This document shows positions 1 to 8,875 of a stretch of DNA of 64,000 nt, in pieces; the stretch's first letter is position 1, and every line of letters starts with the position of its first letter. The DNA is from Polynucleobacter sp. VK25. Its GTDB lineage: Bacteria; Pseudomonadota; Gammaproteobacteria; Burkholderiales; Burkholderiaceae. Where the stretch lies: NCBI RefSeq assembly GCF_018687355.1, contig NZ_CP061288.1:878144-942143 (forward strand), written 5' to 3'. Under the pieces are notes generated by a model. It was not told the DNA's origin. It was given only the letters and a program-made list of their open reading frames with translations, and did not search any database. The translations under genes were made by a program, and so were the position numbers.

Positions 1-1
1 T

Positions 2-427
2 TACACCAAACAACCAAAGAGCCTCCAATTTGCTAGTGTGTATTTCAATATCGGCTTTAGCGGAGGCAATCAAGGGCTCTATAAGTTGGCACCAAGCAGC
101 GATGCGGCTGATCAACTATTGAATCAACGATTGAGCGCTTCTTTTGTTGCTGATGCGAATGACAATCTCTATCAGTGGGAGTCATCGCGAGATTACAACC
201 CAACGCCTCACCTTGAAAAAATTAAAGCAAGAGTGCTGGCAATTAACTCGGCTGATGACGAAAGAAATCCACCCGAGTTGGGTTTTATGCAGAAAGAACT
301 ACCAAGAATGAAGAATGCCAAGCTGTATCTCATTCCGGCCTCACCCGAGACCTCTGGTCATAGCACTACTGGGCAGGCGAAGTGGTGGAATAAAGAGTTG
401 GCAGTTACTTTAGATGATATGAAGTAA
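2..427 (+). CDS. alpha/beta fold hydrolase, C-terminal part (homoserine acetyltransferase-like)
   Basis: This is the 3' part of a gene that begins before the window: the frame is open back to base 2, so the GTG at 38 is probably internal. The visible ~141 residues look like the C-terminal half of an alpha/beta hydrolase of the homoserine O-acetyltransferase-like group. The segment INSADDERNPPE carries the likely acid residue of the catalytic triad, and GHSTTG near the end carries the likely catalytic histidine. The nucleophile Ser lies upstream and cannot be seen, so substrate and exact activity are open. It ends 126 bases before the next gene on the same strand. Confidence 0.7.
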   Translation, partial: YTKQPKSLQFASVYFNIGFSGGNQGLYKLAPSSDAADQLLNQRLSASFVADANDNLYQWESSRDYNPTPHLEKIKARVLAINSADDERNPPELGFMQKELPRMKNAKLYLIPASPETSGHSTTGQAKWWNKELAVTLDDMK

Positions 428-553
428 TCACTAAATAAATTGCTGGCCAATGAAGAGTATCCTAATGAGTCTGTGAAGAGCATTGTAAAAATGAACGGGG
501 AGCCTTCCCTTTGACTTTTCACCTTAAATTGAAGGCATCAACGAAAGAATGCA

Positions 554-1138
554 ATGACAAAACTTACATCCAAGCCCATCTTAAAAAAAGCCGCCGGCAT
601 CTTGGCTCAGGATTTTGCAATACCTAAAGATATAGCTTGGGCATGGGTTACTTTACTGCTCTCTCAAGAGGAGCAGAAGCGCGACAGCGAAGAAAAACGC
701 TATAGCCGTATTGCAGAATTCGAAACTTGGATTTTGGGCCTAAGCCTACCAACTGATCCAAAGAATTCAGAGAGTGGCGCAGTGAGTCCGGCGTCCGTAA
801 AAAATTCCGCAAGAAATGTCTTTGAGTGGCCCCATGAATACATCTTTGAAGAGCCTGTAGCGCCAAAGCATCTAGATGCCAAAGTAACTTATAGCGATAC
901 CATCACCAAACCCATTTTGGATGCCGTTAAAGATGCAGGCGGATCCGATGATCGCGCAGCACTTATCGCTATCTTGGAGGGCTACGCTAAAGAGGGTCAA
1001 GAGCCTTTTGCCAATGTCACGCCTGAAGGTATTGAATGGAAAGGTAGCGCTTGGAAGGAGGGTGATAAATACAATCTCCTGACAATCAAGACTCTCCATA
1101 ACCGTCTAGCCAATTTAAGCAAGAAGGGCTTGATCTAA
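554..1138 (+). CDS. hypothetical protein, 194 aa
   Basis: I do not recognise this family. The 194-residue product has no signal peptide and no membrane segment, so it is probably cytoplasmic. An N-terminal helical region (residues 1-60, rich in Lys/Glu, with an EEQKRDSEEKR stretch that could be a short coiled coil) is followed by a low-complexity linker and a C-terminal part with SDDRAALIAILEGYAKEG and a closing NRLANLSKKGLI helix. The ATG has a weak GAAAG upstream. A bidirectional hairpin follows 33 bases after the stop. Codon use resembles its neighbours, so there is no sign of recent transfer. Confidence 0.6.
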   Translation: MTKLTSKPILKKAAGILAQDFAIPKDIAWAWVTLLLSQEEQKRDSEEKRYSRIAEFETWILGLSLPTDPKNSESGAVSPASVKNSARNVFEWPHEYIFEEPVAPKHLDAKVTYSDTITKPILDAVKDAGGSDDRAALIAILEGYAKEGQEPFANVTPEGIEWKGSAWKEGDKYNLLTIKTLHNRLANLSKKGLI

Positions 1139-1170
1139 GAAATTGACTTAGCTGGGTTTTCTAAAGAAAA

Positions 1171-1200
1171 AGCCCCTAAATCACTTTAGGGGCTTTACTT
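1171..1200. terminator. bidirectional rho-independent terminator
   Basis: AGCCCCTAAA and TTTAGGGGCT form a perfect 10-bp stem (1171-1194) with a 4-base TCAC loop, preceded by AAAGAAA and followed by TTACTTATTT. It lies between the end of the hypothetical gene (+) and the 3' end of tRNA-Asn (-), and could stop transcription from both. Confidence 0.8.
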
Positions 1201-1203
1201 ATT

Positions 1204-1279
1204 TGGCTCCTCGACCTGGGCTCGAACCAGGGACCTACGGATTAACAGTCCGGCGCTCTACCGACTGAGCTATCGAGGA
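1204..1279 (-). tRNA. tRNA-Asn (GTT)
   Basis: Read on the minus strand, the acceptor TCCTCGA pairs with TCGAGGA, followed by discriminator G and an encoded CCA. The D-arm, the anticodon loop CTGTTAA (anticodon GTT) and the T-loop TTCGAGC are all present. Length is 76 nt. It lies head to head with thiD, whose ATG is 21 bases past the tRNA 5' end, so the two starts share a very short promoter space. Confidence 0.97.
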
Positions 1280-1288
1280 ATAAGCCGA

Positions 1289-1294
1289 TATTAT
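1289..1294 (+). promoter_or_regulatory. putative -10 element of thiD
   Basis: TATTAT lies 6 bases before the thiD ATG, and no ribosome binding site can be seen between them. If used, the transcript would start at or next to the ATG, giving a leaderless mRNA. No good -35 match is present, so this is tentative. Confidence 0.3.
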
Positions 1295-1300
1295 AGCAAG

Positions 1301-2188
1301 ATGAAATCACTTCTTCCCACTTCTGTACGGATCCCCAAAGTACTGACCATAGCTGGGTCTGATAGCGGCGGCGGAGCGGGGCTTCAGGCTGATCTTAAGG
1401 TAATCACTGCCTTGGGCGGCTATGGTATGTCGGTTATTACAGCTATTACCGCTCAAAATACCTTGGGAGTCACACGTATTCAGGATATAGATCTTGATGT
1501 TGTTGAGGCCCAGATTGATGCTGTTTTATTGGATATCGGGGCTGATATTGTCAAAATCGGGATGCTGGCAAGCCCAGAAATAGTCCGAACAGTTGCCAAG
1601 TCTTTGCGCAGACTTGGTGTGAAGCGAATTGTCCTAGACCCTGTTTTGCGTGCTACTTCGGGAGCAAGCTTGGGTGGTGACGATACCGCTCAAGCGATCA
1701 TTACTGAATTGTTTCCGATTGCATCACTCATCACACCAAATTTAGAAGAGGCATCTTTATTGCTCGGCCGCGAGATTAATGGCCCCGATGACTTCAAATT
1801 AGCCGCAGAAGAATTGCTCGATATGGGGCCGCAAGCAGTCCTGATTAAAGGTGGGCATTTGGATAGTACGCATACGCAAATTACCGATTATTTAATGTGG
1901 CGCACCATTGAAGATGGTCTCGAAGTTGTTCAATCAAAAGAGTTCAAGCACTACCGCGTTAATACTGCCAATACTCACGGTACTGGGTGTTCATTAGCAT
2001 CTGCTATCGCTACTTATCTTGCTGATAGTCATGATCTCGCTCATGCAGTTGCTAAGGCTATATCTTATGTTGAGGCAGGCTTGGAAGCGGGGCGCTTTCT
2101 ATCTATCGGTGAAGGTCCTGGGCCCTTATGGCATATGCACGACTTCTATCCAACCGCACTGCTAGATGAAAAAGAAAAGTATGAATAA
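1301..2188 (+). CDS. thiD: hydroxymethylpyrimidine / phosphomethylpyrimidine kinase
   Basis: Phosphorylates HMP and HMP-phosphate to HMP-pyrophosphate, the pyrimidine half of thiamin, in the cytosol. The ribokinase-like fold is clear: an N-terminal TIAGSDSGGGAGLQADLK segment (about residues 16-33) that binds the pyrimidine, and the C-terminal anion-hole motif HGTGCS (residues 226-231) of the kinase family. Length 295 is slightly above the usual 260-280, the excess being at the C-terminus. It faces the thiC-thiE operon tail to tail (18-base gap) and is not under the riboswitch that controls that operon. The start is the ATG at 1301, only 21 bases past tRNA-Asn. Confidence 0.95.
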   Translation: MKSLLPTSVRIPKVLTIAGSDSGGGAGLQADLKVITALGGYGMSVITAITAQNTLGVTRIQDIDLDVVEAQIDAVLLDIGADIVKIGMLASPEIVRTVAKSLRRLGVKRIVLDPVLRATSGASLGGDDTAQAIITELFPIASLITPNLEEASLLLGREINGPDDFKLAAEELLDMGPQAVLIKGGHLDSTHTQITDYLMWRTIEDGLEVVQSKEFKHYRVNTANTHGTGCSLASAIATYLADSHDLAHAVAKAISYVEAGLEAGRFLSIGEGPGPLWHMHDFYPTALLDEKEKYE

Positions 2189-2206
2189 AGATTTAAAGCA
2201 ATAGCC

Positions 2207-3133
2207 TTAAGCCTGCATTAATTCTTGCAGGTGCTTTACTGCTACCTTTGGATCTTTGGCTTGCGTAATAGCCCTCACCACAGCAACAGAGCCAACCCCG
2301 CTTTTAGCCACGGCATGAATGCTGTCTTGATCAATGCCGCCGATGGCAACTAGAGAGTAGTTGCTCATGAGCTTGCTATATTGATATAAACGACCAAGGC
2401 CTTGGGGTGCTGTCGGCATCTTCTTTAAATTTGTTGGAAAAACTGCGCCCATCGCAATATAGCTTGGGCAAAAACGATCTGCATATGCAAGCTCTGCATA
2501 TCCATGAGTGCTAATACCGAGGCGCAATCCTGCATCACGAATTTCATCAAGGTTGGCAGTGACTAAATCCTCTTGTCCAAGATGCACGCCATAAGCACCC
2601 GCATCAATCGCCTCTTGCCAATAATCATTAATAAACAGCAGTGTCTTGCTGTCTTTTGCAGCAGCAACAGATTCTTTTATCTGTTTTCGGATCTTGGCCT
2701 TTTCATCCGATTTAAAACGCAATTGCACGGTAGGGATTTCTGCATCGACCATGCGTTTTATCCAATCAGCATCTGGCATGACGCCATATAGGCCTAGGCG
2801 CTTAGGACATTCCTTAAACGCATTGGGATTCATATTGCGACTCCAAGGCAGCAAATCAAAATGCTCTGGCCTGCTAGGCCATTTCAGGGGATTAAAGCCG
2901 CCATCTTGCAAGGTCATTCGCGACCATGCTTTTCCAAGGATTCTGGCATCCGACTCAATGAATCCCATTTCCACGCTAGCTAATGCACCCGCTAATTCGT
3001 AATGATCGACGGCTACCTCGTTATCAATTAGCGGAGGCGGGGAGTTAAGGCTAAATGTCGGGATCGGAATGCATAGATCATCATTGCGATGGGCTGCCAC
3101 GATTTGGTCTGCTAGGTCGCGAATGAGGCTCAT
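2207..3133 (-). CDS. thiE: thiamin phosphate synthase with N-terminal extension
   Basis: Joins HMP-pyrophosphate and thiazole phosphate to give thiamin monophosphate. The last ~195 residues are E. coli-like ThiE: RLGLYGVM opens the barrel, then QLRFKS, FINDYWQEAIDAGAYGVHLGQED, GISTHG, FPTNLKKMPTAPQGL and VAIGGI. The first ~110 residues are an extension absent from the ~210-residue E. coli enzyme; it has no motif I know and no membrane segment. It is the last gene of the thiC-O-S-G-E operon, 35 bases after thiG. The start ATG follows GAACTT with no strong Shine-Dalgarno, so the length of the extension depends on the start chosen, but the frame is coding-like throughout. Confidence 0.9.
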   Translation of the reverse strand: MSLIRDLADQIVAAHRNDDLCIPIPTFSLNSPPPLIDNEVAVDHYELAGALASVEMGFIESDARILGKAWSRMTLQDGGFNPLKWPSRPEHFDLLPWSRNMNPNAFKECPKRLGLYGVMPDADWIKRMVDAEIPTVQLRFKSDEKAKIRKQIKESVAAAKDSKTLLFINDYWQEAIDAGAYGVHLGQEDLVTANLDEIRDAGLRLGISTHGYAELAYADRFCPSYIAMGAVFPTNLKKMPTAPQGLGRLYQYSKLMSNYSLVAIGGIDQDSIHAVAKSGVGSVAVVRAITQAKDPKVAVKHLQELMQA

Positions 3134-3168
3134 AAGTTCAGTGTACTTAACTTGGTGTAACTAGGTAA

Positions 3169-4011
3169 CTAGGATTGGTGCCAAAACGGAGTGCCCACTA
3201 AAGGTGTGCTTGCCTGCGCTGACTCTTGTGGCTTCATAGCGCCCGATAAATAGGCTGCACGACCCGAATCAACCGCCATGGCAAAGGCTTTGGCCATCAC
3301 TACAGGATCATCGGCTAATGCTACTGCGGTATTGAGAAGTACGCCATCAAATCCCCATTCCATGACGGTGCAAGCATGTGAAGGAAGACCCAAGCCCGCA
3401 TCGACTAAAAGCGGAACTTTCAGGCGGTCACGCAAGAGTTTCATGGCATAAGGATTTAAAGGCCCCTGGCCAGTACCAATCGGTGCAGCCCATGGCATGA
3501 CTGCCTGGCAGCCCACATCAACCAACCGTTGGCACAAAATGAGATCTTCAGTGCAATACGGCAAGACCTTAAAGCCATCTTTAATCAGCGTTTCTGCAGT
3601 TTGCACTAAACGCAGAACATCAGGCTGCAAGGTGTAGTCGTCGCCAATGAGTTCTAGCTTGATCCAATCCGTCTCAAAAACTTCACGCGCCATTTGGGCT
3701 GTTGTTATTGCTTCTTGTGGACTATGACATCCAGCCGTATTAGGTAAAACTGGAACGGCCATCTTCTTGAGTAAATCCCAAAAGCCGCTATGCGCTTCAG
3801 TAGTCGAAGTGCCTTGGCGCCGCAAACTCACGGTAATCATGGCAGGATTCGATGCAAGAACAGCATTCTCTAAAACCTGAGGGGACGGATAGCGTGAGGT
3901 CCCTAATAGCAAACGGCTGGCAAAGCTCTCGCCATACAGAACAAGAGTATCAGCGCTATTCAGGTTGCTAGGTAGGGGGGCGTTCATATCAATTAACTCA
4001 TTCTTGATCAA
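3169..4011 (-). CDS. thiG: thiazole synthase
   Basis: Makes the thiazole phosphate ring from deoxyxylulose phosphate, dehydroglycine and sulfur carried by ThiS thiocarboxylate. [16 protein letters not shown] is the N-terminal family signature. [10 protein letters not shown] holds the lysine (about K118) expected to form the Schiff base with the sugar. [13 protein letters not shown] and [12 protein letters not shown] bind the phosphate. The length of 280 is slightly long because of a short N-terminal tail. Its ATG overlaps the thiS stop as ATGA, so the two are probably translationally coupled, fitting their physical complex. Confidence 0.95.
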   Translation of the reverse strand: MIKNELIDMNAPLPSNLNSADTLVLYGESFASRLLLGTSRYPSPQVLENAVLASNPAMITVSLRRQGTSTTEAHSGFWDLLKKMAVPVLPNTAGCHSPQEAITTAQMAREVFETDWIKLELIGDDYTLQPDVLRLVQTAETLIKDGFKVLPYCTEDLILCQRLVDVGCQAVMPWAAPIGTGQGPLNPYAMKLLRDRLKVPLLVDAGLGLPSHACTVMEWGFDGVLLNTAVALADDPVVMAKAFAMAVDSGRAAYLSGAMKPQESAQASTPLVGTPFWHQS

Positions 4012-4205
4012 CCGCCGGTAACCGGGGTAATCACTTCAATTTGATCATTTTCATTTAAGACAAACTCTGCGTGTTTAGTCTTGGGTACAAAATGTAGATT
4101 CACGGCAACGGCATAGGGTGGCTTGGCATTAATCAAGGCTAACGCATCACTCACCAAACTTTGGCTTGGTAGGTCATAGGCAACTTGGTTCACAATCACG
4201 CGCAT
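4008..4205 (-). CDS. thiS: sulfur carrier protein ThiS
   Basis: A 65-residue ubiquitin-like protein ending in VTGG. The C-terminal Gly-Gly is adenylated and thiocarboxylated to deliver sulfur to Thi[21 protein letters not shown] and [13 protein letters not shown] match the beta-grasp fold. It overlaps thiO by 10 bases and thiG by 4. No thiF (the adenylating enzyme) is in this window, so that step must be encoded elsewhere or done by a MoeB-like protein. Confidence 0.95.
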   Translation of the reverse strand: MRVIVNQVAYDLPSQSLVSDALALINAKPPYAVAVNLHFVPKTKHAEFVLNENDQIEVITPVTGG

Positions 4206-5344
4206 ACAGTCTCTACCTGTATGTTGTTATGAGTAACGCTCAAACCTAATTCCAATGCAGTATTACTGCCACCGAACTCTAAAAGCTCTAAGGTGCAATC
4301 GAGCACTGCTGGTGAAATCATAAAACCATGACGATATAAGCCATTGATCATGATCAAATCAACCAGGCCTTTATCTTTGCTAGAACGTATTTCCGGAAGA
4401 TTATTTTTTAATGTGGGACGACATTGGGTTGCCATTTCCAAAATACGGGCTTCCGCAAAGCCACTATGTACTGTATAGACTGCACTCAGTAGCTCCATAG
4501 CAGAGCGCACACTCATGTCTGAGAGATCATCAGATTCAATTTCAGTGGCGCCCACTACATAGACATCATTTTCTTTGGGGGCAATGTAGATTGGATAGCG
4601 CGGATGTATCAAGCGAGTAGGACGACGCAGCTTGACCTCTGGAGCGTATAGCCGAATCACTTCTCCACGTACACCACGCAGGGTATTAGGTTTATCGCCA
4701 GCTGACCAAGACTCTTTTGCACCAGTGCCACGACAATCAATTACTGTTTGATAGCAGGATTGCGTTCTTAATTCTTGAGGGTCAACTTCTGTATGCCAGT
4801 GGCAATTGACCTTCAGAAGCTTTAACTCACTCTCGAGTGCATTTAATAGTTGGCGATTATCTAGCTGCCCTTCATTGGGTAGATATAAGCCTTGATTAAA
4901 TCGGTCAGCAACACCTGGCTCAAGCTCACGCAATGCTTCAGCACTTAACTTTTGCGGCGCACTGAGCTCAGAATTAGAGCGACAGTTTTTTTCCAGATGT
5001 GCAGCAAACCGATCCGCATCACTAGCATCTTGTCGATGCCAGAGAATGAGCGTGCCATCTTGCTGAAAATAAACCGAGTTAGATAACTCTGAAATAAGTT
5101 GCTTCCAGCGTGGCAGGCTATACAAACCCATGCGTACAACAGAATCTTCGGTGATGGCAGACTCTGCCAATGGTGCCAACATTGCCGCCGCAATACGTGC
5201 AGCAGCATGGGCGCCATCCGGGCCGCCTTTATCAAACAGATCCACTTGAGCGCCGCCTTTAGCAAGTGCAAGCGCTAGCAGGCGACCCATCAGGCCGCCG
5301 CCAACAATTGCATATTTGCTATTGGAGAAGCTCACGCTAGTCAT
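4196..5344 (-). CDS. thiO: FAD-dependent glycine oxidase ThiO
   Basis: Oxidises glycine to dehydroglycine for the thiazole ring, which suits aerobic organisms that lack ThiH. The N-terminal YAIVGGGLMGRLLALALAKGG is an FAD-binding GxGxxG Rossmann motif, followed by AARIAAAMLAP as in the DAO family. YVVGATEIESDD and the C-terminal GLYRHGFMISPAV are typical of glycine oxidases. 382 residues is normal. It sits between thiC and thiS in one operon, 25 bases after thiC and overlapping thiS. The overlap makes it likely that ThiO, ThiS and ThiG are made together. Confidence 0.93.
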   Translation of the reverse strand: MTSVSFSNSKYAIVGGGLMGRLLALALAKGGAQVDLFDKGGPDGAHAAARIAAAMLAPLAESAITEDSVVRMGLYSLPRWKQLISELSNSVYFQQDGTLILWHRQDASDADRFAAHLEKNCRSNSELSAPQKLSAEALRELEPGVADRFNQGLYLPNEGQLDNRQLLNALESELKLLKVNCHWHTEVDPQELRTQSCYQTVIDCRGTGAKESWSAGDKPNTLRGVRGEVIRLYAPEVKLRRPTRLIHPRYPIYIAPKENDVYVVGATEIESDDLSDMSVRSAMELLSAVYTVHSGFAEARILEMATQCRPTLKNNLPEIRSSKDKGLVDLIMINGLYRHGFMISPAVLDCTLELLEFGGSNTALELGLSVTHNNIQVETVCA

Positions 5345-5369
5345 GGGTTACCCAATCGCTCCAGTCTGC

Positions 5370-7338
<1,969 letters not shown>

Positions 7339-7359
7339 GAAACCGGGTGTCGGTCTGAT

Positions 7360-7450
7360 GTAACTCCCCACGCCAGCATTACCTGGATCGGGTTCTAGGG
7401 TCTTTCTCAGCACCTTCAAGCTAAATCCGCTTTGAAGGGCACCCCTGTTT
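7360..7450 (-). ncRNA. TPP riboswitch (THI element)
   Basis: Read on the minus strand, the element shows the conserved THI-box parts in order: AGGGGTGCCC, a variable stem (CTTCAAAGC / GCTTGAAG), GTGCTGAGA, then ACCCTAGAACCCGATC and AGGTAATGCTGGCGTGGGGA. The closing P1 stem pairs AAC with GTT outside the GGGG motifs. It lies about 50 bases upstream of the thiC start, where this aptamer is usual, and should lower expression of thiC-O-S-G-E when thiamin diphosphate is plentiful. Confidence 0.95.
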
Positions 7451-7540
7451 CATCCTTAAAGAGAATTTAACCACGAATCGGCGGATTACGGCATGACGCT
7501 AGTCAAGCAGGCTCAAACAGGACTCATGAGACCCAAAAGA

Positions 7541-8374
7541 CTATTTGTTGCGGCGCAATATGAAGTCTGCCGTCACAAAAGCAGCATCAGAGGTGAACTC
7601 GTCAGCCAGAATTCTGGCGGCTGCCTCCGGGAGTGAGATTTCTATAAAACCACTAACTTCACCGTCATGATTGGTGGGGACAAAGTTATCTGCGAGCTCA
7701 AGGTCATAAACGTAAAGCTGCTCATCATGAAAGCCCCGACCAATGGATGGTCGTCGCATATGAATGCGACCTATAGGTTCGATCTGATCGGAAATCTGTT
7801 CGGGAACGCCCGCTTCCTCCCAAAGTTCACGTCGTGCACTGACCCACGGTGTTTCATCAGCAGTAATGCCACCAGCTGCCAAGTTGTCTAACTTACCTGG
7901 ATCAGTAGGTTTGGTTTCGCTGCGCCTACCTAACCAAATGGTATTGCCTTGGGTATAGCCGTTGATATGAGTTGCCATGCTGCGAAAGCCAAAGGTACGA
8001 AAAGCAGCGCGCTCCATGCGAAAGTGCTTATGACCATTTTGATCAAGCCAAGCAAAGTCTTCGTTACGCCAGCCAGGAATAAAACCACCCAAGCGCATAC
8101 GATTAGCCAATTGATAGAGGCTGTTCGATAAATCTCTAGGTTTGGTCAGATGAATGGAGAGCTTGTCATGGCCCATGACAATAAACGGGATAGATTCTTT
8201 TTGAAGCGATTCCTGCAGGTAAGGAATGAACTCCGGATTGAGATGGCCAATGAGTTGTTCGTCAGTTGCACCGCGTGATAAATAGATTGGTAAGTAATCC
8301 GCCGGAGCAGAACGCGCCGTATTTTGGAGCATTTCCTCAAGGGCTGCTAGCGTGCTGGTTGAAAGGCTGATCAT
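7541..8374 (-). CDS. Nudix hydrolase with DUF4743-type N-terminal domain
   Basis: A 277-residue protein with a complete Nudix box at residues 168-190 (GGITADE ... RRELWEEAGV), so it should be an active pyrophosphohydrolase needing Mg. The first ~120 residues look like the DUF4743 domain of the yeast YJR142W / plant NUDT20-24 group, which is known to hydrolyse oxo- and oxythiamin diphosphate, damaged forms of the cofactor. The neighbouring thi operon on the same strand supports a role in thiamin repair; its stop is only about 90 bases upstream of the TPP aptamer. Family placement is from memory of the pattern WLGRRSETKPTDPGKLDNLAAGG, not a search. Confidence 0.8.
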   Translation of the reverse strand: MISLSTSTLAALEEMLQNTARSAPADYLPIYLSRGATDEQLIGHLNPEFIPYLQESLQKESIPFIVMGHDKLSIHLTKPRDLSNSLYQLANRMRLGGFIPGWRNEDFAWLDQNGHKHFRMERAAFRTFGFRSMATHINGYTQGNTIWLGRRSETKPTDPGKLDNLAAGGITADETPWVSARRELWEEAGVPEQISDQIEPIGRIHMRRPSIGRGFHDEQLYVYDLELADNFVPTNHDGEVSGFIEISLPEAAARILADEFTSDAAFVTADFILRRNK

Positions 8375-8554
8375 GGCCTAAGTGTAAGGGAACTTGGCGT
8401 TCTGCGTCCTTATTGGCCCATATGCATAGCACAAAATCTTATAGGAACTAGATTAAATATTTAGAAGCAGGCACGCAAAACAGGGCAATACACACTGCAC
8501 ACAAATTAGGCAACCTAGGTCAGTCTATACAAATCTGTGACTTACGAAAATTTT

Positions 8555-8584
8555 TGTGGATTTATCCACAAGCCCTGTGGATAA
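8555..8584. promoter_or_regulatory. DnaA-box cluster
   Basis: Two perfect DnaA boxes lie in opposite orientation 5 bases apart: TTATCCACA at 8562-8570 and TGTGGATAA at 8576-8584. A third, weaker copy, TGTGGATTT (8555-8563), overlaps the first and makes the palindrome TGTGGAT-TT-ATCCACA. The stretch between the Nudix gene and tRNA-Arg (8375-8599) is AT-rich and holds no gene. No dnaA, dnaN or gidA is near, so it is probably not the origin; a regulatory or DnaA-titrating site is more likely. Confidence 0.6.
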
Positions 8585-8599
8585 GTCTGAAGATATTTT

Positions 8600-8674
8600 T
8601 GGTCCCGCCGACAGGAATCGAACCTGTATCCCACGCTTAGGAGGCATGTGCACTATCCATTGTGCTACGGCGAG
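8600..8674 (-). tRNA. tRNA-Arg (CCT)
   Basis: On the minus strand the acceptor CTCGCCG pairs with CGGCGGG (one T-G pair), followed by discriminator A and encoded CCA. The anticodon loop CTCCTAA gives anticodon CCT, reading AGG. The T-arm ACAGG/CCTGT with loop TTCGATT is normal. Length is 75 nt. Confidence 0.96.
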
Positions 8675-8689
8675 TCGGATGTAAATCTA

Positions 8690-8717
8690 AAAATATGTTA
8701 TGAAAAATTTTAATCAA
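8690..8717 (-). promoter_or_regulatory. putative sigma70 promoter of tRNA-Arg
   Basis: On the minus strand TTGATT (8717-8712) and TATTTT (8695-8690) are 16 bases apart, which would start transcription about 9 bases before the tRNA 5' end. The region is very AT-rich, so chance matches are easy. Confidence 0.35.
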
Positions 8718-8731
8718 TTACTAGTCAAAAG

Positions 8732-8875
8732 TTACCACCCGCAGAGTGCCCATACTTGATTGGTAACAGCCATCATCATATCGGGTGCAAAGTACATTGA
8801 AAAAACAATCAGCAAAATAAACAAAGCAAATCCATAGGAAATGATGCTCCACATGGATTGTTTTTTCTTAAGCAT
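8732..8875 (-). CDS. small single-pass membrane protein, 47 aa, coupled to the MFS gene
   Basis: A 48-codon frame whose ATG overlaps the end of the MFS gene (ATGCTTAA: the carrier's TAA lies inside the first bases of this gene), a layout that favours translational coupling. The product starts MLKKKQSMW, has one hydrophobic helix at about residues 10-30 (IISYGFALFILLIVFS), then a short tail with PDMMMAVTNQVWALCGW. The positive N-terminus suggests N-in, C-out. I infer a small accessory subunit of the adjacent carrier; similar tiny partner proteins are known beside some MFS anion carriers. No function can be read from the sequence itself. Confidence 0.7.
   Translation of the reverse strand: MLKKKQSMWSIISYGFALFILLIVFSMYFAPDMMMAVTNQVWALCGW

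Noticed and set aside
497..515. Terminator GGGGAGCCTTCCCTTT between the first two genes
   Set aside because: The stem is only about four base pairs with a short T-run, too weak to call.
8375..8599. Chromosome origin at the DnaA boxes
   Set aside because: Only two perfect boxes, no dnaA, dnaN or gyrB nearby; a regulatory or titration site is more modest.
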